A DNA stretch of 64,000 nucleotides. It comes from Tetradesmus obliquus. Its lineage: Eukaryota; Chlorophyta; Chlorophyceae; Sphaeropleales; Scenedesmaceae. Location: positions 9,508,501 through 9,572,500 of the forward strand of contig CP126191.1 of assembly GCA_030272155.1 (NCBI GenBank). Reading direction: 5' to 3'. The notes under the pieces were generated by a model. It was given only the letters and a program-made list of their open reading frames with translations, was not told the origin of the DNA and did no database searches. Shown here piece after piece: positions 59,496-64,000 of the stretch. Positions within the stretch are counted from its first letter, which is position 1; every line of letters starts with the position of its first letter. Position numbers and translations under genes: made by a program.

Positions 59496-61492
59496 TCAGT
59501 TGCTGCCACCACCATGCATCTGCATGCACGCATCCATGTGCGTACACTTGTGCAGCGCTGACAGAAAGTAATAATCTCCTGAAATAAGCCCAACATTCAC
59601 ATGGTGCCGCAGCGGGAAGCCGCCAGTAGCATGCTTCAGCAGCGCAGAAAACTTCACATCTTCCGGCCCGCCTGCCAGGTACTTTGGAGACGCCAGCGCC
59701 CGCAGCGTAGCAACCGCCGCTTGCAGATACTTCTGTGCGCAGCCGTCAGCACCCCCACCATGCTGCCGCATGTGCTCCTCTGCTAGATGCAGCATGCCCA
59801 GCGCTGCCACGCCTGCGGCACTGGTGTCACGCGGCCCATCCAAATCACCATACCACGGAGCATCAAAGTCCCACTGCGGCACAAAGCCATCATTCTCAGG
59901 CGCTGCTGCAGTGCGGCCACTGTTTTGACCCGACATTCGGCGCAGGTACGTGTCTGTAAGCTTGCTGGCCACATCTCCAAACTCTTTCTCTCCTGTGGCA
60001 CTGTACAGCATGGCAAACCCTGCCATGGCCCAAGCCTGCCCTCGGGCCCAAGTGCTGTTGTCAGCGTGGCCCTGGTATGTGTAGCGCTTGTTGATGGAGC
60101 CTGGTACACAGGTCAAATGCAGACAGACAGCAGGGATGCAGACGCTCAGAGCTGCTGGCATCACAGAAATATGGACGACTTGGAACTCTCTGCTGCAGCA
60201 GCTGCAGCTTATGAGCTCTCACACCAAGTGAACATCATGATGAGTCGCCATGAGCAGCCATAATCTTCAGCCGAGCTTACCACAATCCATGCCTCTGCAG
60301 GCATTGCCAACATCTGAAGTGCAGGACGCAACTGTACAGCAACAGACCTCTCGCTGCTTGCACATGCAACTGTTTCTCCTTCTGCCTCAACCCCATCAGC
60401 CTCGACCTGGCACTAAACACTTTCAACTGTTTTATTTTTGCCATGGGAAGCAAAAGTCTAATGGCTCACCACCCACATGCAACTGTCCCACTCACCTGTG
60501 TTGGGGTTGTACTCCACTATGTGGAAGGTGGTGCCATCTGGCCGCACATGGTTCCTCGCAACTTGCCGCGCGTGCTCCTTTGCCATACCCATCCAAGTAG
60601 CGGCAGGGTCAGCGTCCATGCGCAAGTCCCTAGCAGGGCTCTCAACGTGCTGTGCCCCCCACACCAGCATCTGGATGTTGATCATGAAGTCTGTGGCGTG
60701 TGGTGTGGTGTGCAGTTGAGTGTGTCAGTGGCGCCGGGCAAGAGGCAACGTGTCGGGTAGGCAGGCAGGCTAGCTGTGGCAGACGCAGAGGGGCTAGCAT
60801 GTACTTGCAGGCGTAGGACAAGTCTCAGCAGTTGAGCCTTACGTGGCTTTTTCGAGCACACAAAATGCACCAACATGACAGACGGTGTGCACCCCACACT
60901 AGCATCTGGATATTGATCATAAAGTCTGCGCGTTTAGTATTGACAGAGAAGTTGCATTTGGATGTCAGCGTGTGAGCGAAGTGGTTGGTGATTGATGATC
61001 CGATGTGGTGTATATTGGGGTGTGTCAGTGGCGCGCAGGGAGCTGGCAGGAGGCGATTTGTGAGTCAGGCAGGCTGGCTGTGGCAGACACAGTGGGGCTA
61101 GCATGTACGTACAGGCGCGGGAAACGCCTTCAGCATTTGAAACAAACGGTTGTATACAAATGCACAGCGGTTTGTCTCTGCAGCAGTTGGTTTTCATGTG
61201 GCTTCTTCTTTGAGCGCACAGCATGCACCAACATAACCGACGGTGTGCATGCGCAATCCATGTGGCATACAAGGCTGGGTGAGCTTGGTGTTGCAGGAGA
61301 CTCCTTGTTTAAAGACACGGAGCTTCTTACACGCATGTTCACTGAAGTCAACCGCGTTGATTCATATGCTTGCGCACCTATGATGACGATCTGCTGGTAC
61401 ATGTCAGTGGAGGCAGGCGTCTTCCAGCCCTCAAACGTCCTCAGGCTCCGCGTGGCAGGCACGTACGCCCACGACAGCGCCTGCAAGCGTGC

Positions 61493-61546
<54 letters not shown>

Positions 61547-61822
61547 GCGGCGGCGGTGGCGGCGGCGGCGGTTAACGCTGGTACACAGCATATCGCCCAG
61601 ACTGATCACTGCACCAGGTAGCTAATCCACACACAACACAAGCGGCCGCTACCAGCGCAGCAGCGGCTGCAGTGCGGCACTCAGAAGGTCAAAACAACTG
61701 CAGGCAGGTGCTCAGTTTGTTTGCTTGCTTGCTTGCTTTCTGGCTTGCTTGCTTGCTTGCTGGCTGGCTGGCTTGCTTGCTTGCTGGCTTGCTGGCTGGC
61801 TGGCTTGCTGGCTTGCTTGCTG

Positions 61823-61857
<35 letters not shown>

Positions 61858-61871
61858 CGCTTGCTCGCTTA

Positions 61872-61903
<32 letters not shown>

Positions 61904-61906
61904 GTC

Positions 61907-61944
<38 letters not shown>

Positions 61945-62961
61945 TGAAGGCTGCAGGACACAGGCCCGCTTACCTCTGCTGCGGCCAGAGCCTGCCGCTT
62001 GTCTTCGGTTGAGTTGGTGGCTGTATAGCTGTGGGCGAAACTGGGCAGGTAAATGAAGCCAAAGTCGTGCTGGGAGGCAAACTCCCTCTGCAGTGAGGCA
62101 GCAAAGGGTCAGGTGGTCAAGGCACGCAGAGGTAGCCAGCGTTTCAGTTCAGCTTAGTGCTCAGGGCAGCAGCCTTGCTGTGTTACTCAGCAGAGGCAGC
62201 TGCGAATTAGGTAAAGATGCAGTGTTCAGTGCTCCTTGCTCAGTGCTCTGCTTGCTGCATGTTTCTGGAGTGTCACACATGTGGTAGTAGGCAGCAGCAG
62301 CAGCAGCAACTGCTGCAGGTGCAGACCTGCTTGTTTGCTAACCCAGCTTGCCACTGCTGTGCCTTTTCGGCCCAGATCTGCTTCCCTCTTGTCAGCTCAT
62401 ACAGCTGCCACATCACACCAGGGAACAGCCCACTCATCCAGTGGCCAGCAGCCACTGTCTCCCATGTGCCATCAGATTGGGTCGCAATCGGGTAGCGATC
62501 TGTACTAAGAACCTGCATATACATCGAAAATTAAGATTGGAGGCTCATCTCGCCAGAAGTTGCTGGTGCGAGCTGATGGGGTGGCACAGTGCAGGATGAA
62601 CATGCCTGCTGAGCAGTAGCACTTTGACATGCCGCTGCTGCAGCAGCAGTAGCGCCCTCACCTGAGTAGCTGCCAGCGCTTTGTTCTCAGCTACATCAGT
62701 TACGCGCTTGATAAGGCTGCTCATAGGCTCCTCTTCTCTGTAGGCAGCTGCAGGGCCATTCGTTGCTGCTTTCGAAGGCACCAGGACCGAGCTCGCAGAG
62801 TCACGGCCGTTCGTTGTCAGCGACCCAAGATTACGAACATTGTTGAAATCACAGGGCGATTTGCATTGCAGCTGACACGGGGGGATGTTGCTGCAATGGC
62901 CAGAGCAGAACACAGCCAACACGAGCGCCAACACCAAAAGGCACGAGGCCGGACCGATCAT
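59496..62961 (-). CDS. Secreted GH88 unsaturated glucuronyl hydrolase, 500 aa
   Basis: Six exons in transcript order: 62961-62662, 62512-62327, 62087-61974, 61480-61378, 60690-60496, 60100-59496 (1503 nt, frame kept). GH88 enzymes remove the unsaturated uronic acid left at oligosaccharide ends by polysaccharide lyases, by hydrating the C4-C5 double bond. Family landmarks appear in order: GHWMSGLFPGVMWQLYE, QHDFGFIYLPSF, RSLRTFEGW, DFMINIQMLVWGA, RPDGTTFHIVEY, YTYQGHADNSTWARGQAWA, GFAMLYSATGEKEF, PQWDFDAP and DTSAAGVAALGMLHLAE. The N-terminus MIGPASCLLVLALVLAVFCSG is a clear signal peptide, followed by a Cys-rich segment (PPCQLQCKSPC). This suggests secretion or wall or extracellular-matrix action. 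The extreme C-terminus (Met/His/Gly-rich) may be longer than in homologues. Intron 4 is large (61377-60691) and contains a duplicate of the next exon's start. Confidence 0.92.
60655..61260. repeat. Duplicated intron segment with 3' splice site and exon start in the GH88 gene
   Basis: The true acceptor and exon start (minus strand, DFMINIQMLVWG, 60655-60693) have an upstream copy at about 60888-60930 with ACTTTATGATCAATATCCAG after GCGCAG. The intron sequence behind each is also shared: the segments at about 60715-60810 and 61010-61115 align (GTGTGTCAGTGGCGC, AGGCAGGCTRGCTGTGGCAG, GGGGCTAGCATGTAC), as do 60850-60890 and 61210-61250 (ATGCACCAACAT, GACGGTGTGCA). Confidence 0.88.
61492..61572. 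repeat. (CAG)n/(CGG)n tract next to a GH88 3' splice site
   Basis: About seventeen CAG triplets and then CGG triplets. On the gene's sense strand they read CCG then CTG, and the run ends about 10 nt before the acceptor of the exon starting at 61480. Confidence 0.88.
61716..61946. repeat. (GCTT)n/(GCTG)n tetranucleotide array in a GH88 intron
   Basis: About 230 bp of GCTT and GCTG units in mixed order, all within the intron between the exons ending at 61974 and starting at 61480. Because four is not a multiple of three, all three plus-strand frames read as Leu/Ala/Cys runs; these are not genes. Confidence 0.92.
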
Positions 62962-64000
62962 GGCAGCAGATAAACGTAGCTATTTTACAAAATGCTTTCT
63001 TTGCCCACGAACATGGCTGACGGGCACAGACGGCTTATGTAGGCCAGCTCAGAATCACCGACAACCCGGGAAAGTGTGGCGCGTCAACCAGGTAGCCTGA
63101 TGTCCGTTCAAAGTAAACGCATCAAGAGAGAACCACTTGAGATTTAAGAGTGGGATAACGACGCGTACAATACACACGGCAGAGGTTGAACAACCTGCCT
63201 GCCAGCAGCTGCAGGGCGCCATGCCAGCACAGCTGATGCATAGGCGCATGCAGCCAGCACAGCCAGAAGATTGAAGCCAACTTCGCTGTGCTGCTGGCAT
63301 GCTACACCACAACATAGGTGCAATGCATTGCATAGGTGGGCCTGCACTACCAAACATGGCTGGCACATGAAACTTGCTTGTTCAGCAAATGTCAATTGAC
63401 ACCCAAACCGACCTGCAACTCAGATGCTAATGCAGGGATACAATCAAATGTGTAGCCGGCTGGTTGGAGGTAACAGGACAATAATGATTTACTTGTTCGT
63501 CTGCAGCAACTCCTGTCAAGCGCTTGGCCACACCACACTGCAGATGCAGGACACCCAGCCACTGGTGAGGTCAGCAGCACACATCAAACCCTGCATGCAG
63601 AAAATGCACATATGCTTGCATAGCCGAAACACAACCGTTGCATGTGATATGCACTGCACCTGGACAGACGCACAGCTGCAGGTGACAGCCTCTGAAACCG
63701 CATGCAGATGACTAAATGGCGTTGGAGTCCCTGACATGGCTGCTGGTCCTGGCGGGACAACAGGATGCAGGAGGCATACTGCACAATTGCCGCCTGCTAC
63801 CAGGTACACATACAAAGCCATGTTACTTGAAATGCATAACGTTGCTCCCTGTGGAGAGACCCCAAAACAACTGCTAGAGCTACCACACTACACCCCTGCG
63901 ACACATGTTCAGTCTTGGAGCAGTGCGCTACATGCATTCGTTCTAAGATGCCCGGATACAAGCCTCGTGGCTTGGCAAGCCACCTGAATCTATCAAACAA
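62962..64000. other. GH88 upstream region; no further gene recognised
   Basis: About 1 kb upstream of the GH88 start codon, holding its promoter. Frames on both strands are short and without domains up to the window edge. Confidence 0.45.

Noticed and set aside
61672-62012. Plus-strand frames reading Leu/Ala/Cys repeats
   Set aside because: All three frames of a GCTT/GCTG tetranucleotide array are open by construction. The array lies inside a GH88 intron.

Overview
This is nuclear DNA of a eukaryote, most likely a chlorophyte green alga of the Chlorophyceae (Sphaeropleales or Volvocales-like). That placement is inference. It rests on dense GT-AG introns with TGCAG acceptors, genes on both strands with no operons, pervasive CAG/CTG triplet tracts, TGTAA-type 3' signals, F-box/ankyrin and MYND proteins of the kind expanded in green algae, and a pyruvate formate-lyase activating enzyme beside plant-type genes. 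I found no bacterial, organellar or viral gene block, no CRISPR array, and no tRNA or rRNA.

Layout. 1-2.5 kb: 3' end of a LINE ORF, a nearly perfect 453-bp tandem repeat and two tiny (CAT)n insertions. 2.8-3.5 kb: fatty acid 2-hydroxylase (-). 4.2-7.8 kb: LRR protein (+). 8.6-11.1 kb: F-box/ankyrin protein (+). 13.4-14.4 kb: NDUFAF3-like complex I assembly factor (-). 15.0-17.2 kb: membrane protein with heme-regulatory CP motifs (+). 18.7-22.5 kb: DEDDh exonuclease (-), divergent from a MYND-finger protein at 23.3-27.8 kb (+). 30.3-32.5 kb: aquaporin (-), divergent from an F-box/LRR protein at 33.1-37.1 kb (+). 38.1-38.7 kb: Helitron helicase relic. 40.5-42.5 kb: tandemly duplicated, damaged exon. 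44.2-45.4 kb: CPYC glutaredoxin (-), divergent from NCA1-like RING/TPR protein at 45.8-48.0 kb (+). 50.3-51.6 kb: conserved DUF4864-like protein (-), divergent from complex I subunit NDUFS8 at 52.0-54.3 kb (+). 57.2-58.9 kb: pyruvate formate-lyase activating enzyme (-). 59.5-63.0 kb: secreted GH88 unsaturated glucuronyl hydrolase (-).

Most gene models were rebuilt exon by exon. Every spliced model sums to a multiple of three and keeps the family motifs intact across junctions, which is strong internal support. Two genes serve respiratory complex I (NDUFS8 and NDUFAF3). Glutaredoxin and the catalase chaperone share one intergenic region, suggesting a redox-responsive pair. The others are functionally unrelated neighbours.

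The most unusual signals are structural. (1) Exon edges are repeatedly tandem-duplicated into introns or flanks together with their splice site or stop codon, in at least four genes. (2) Four tiny (CAT)n-headed insertions of 22-32 nt are each flanked by 11-19-nt direct repeats. (3) Triplet tracts are strand-polarised: CAG on the sense strand in exons, CTG on the sense strand in introns, where they often run into the 3' splice site.
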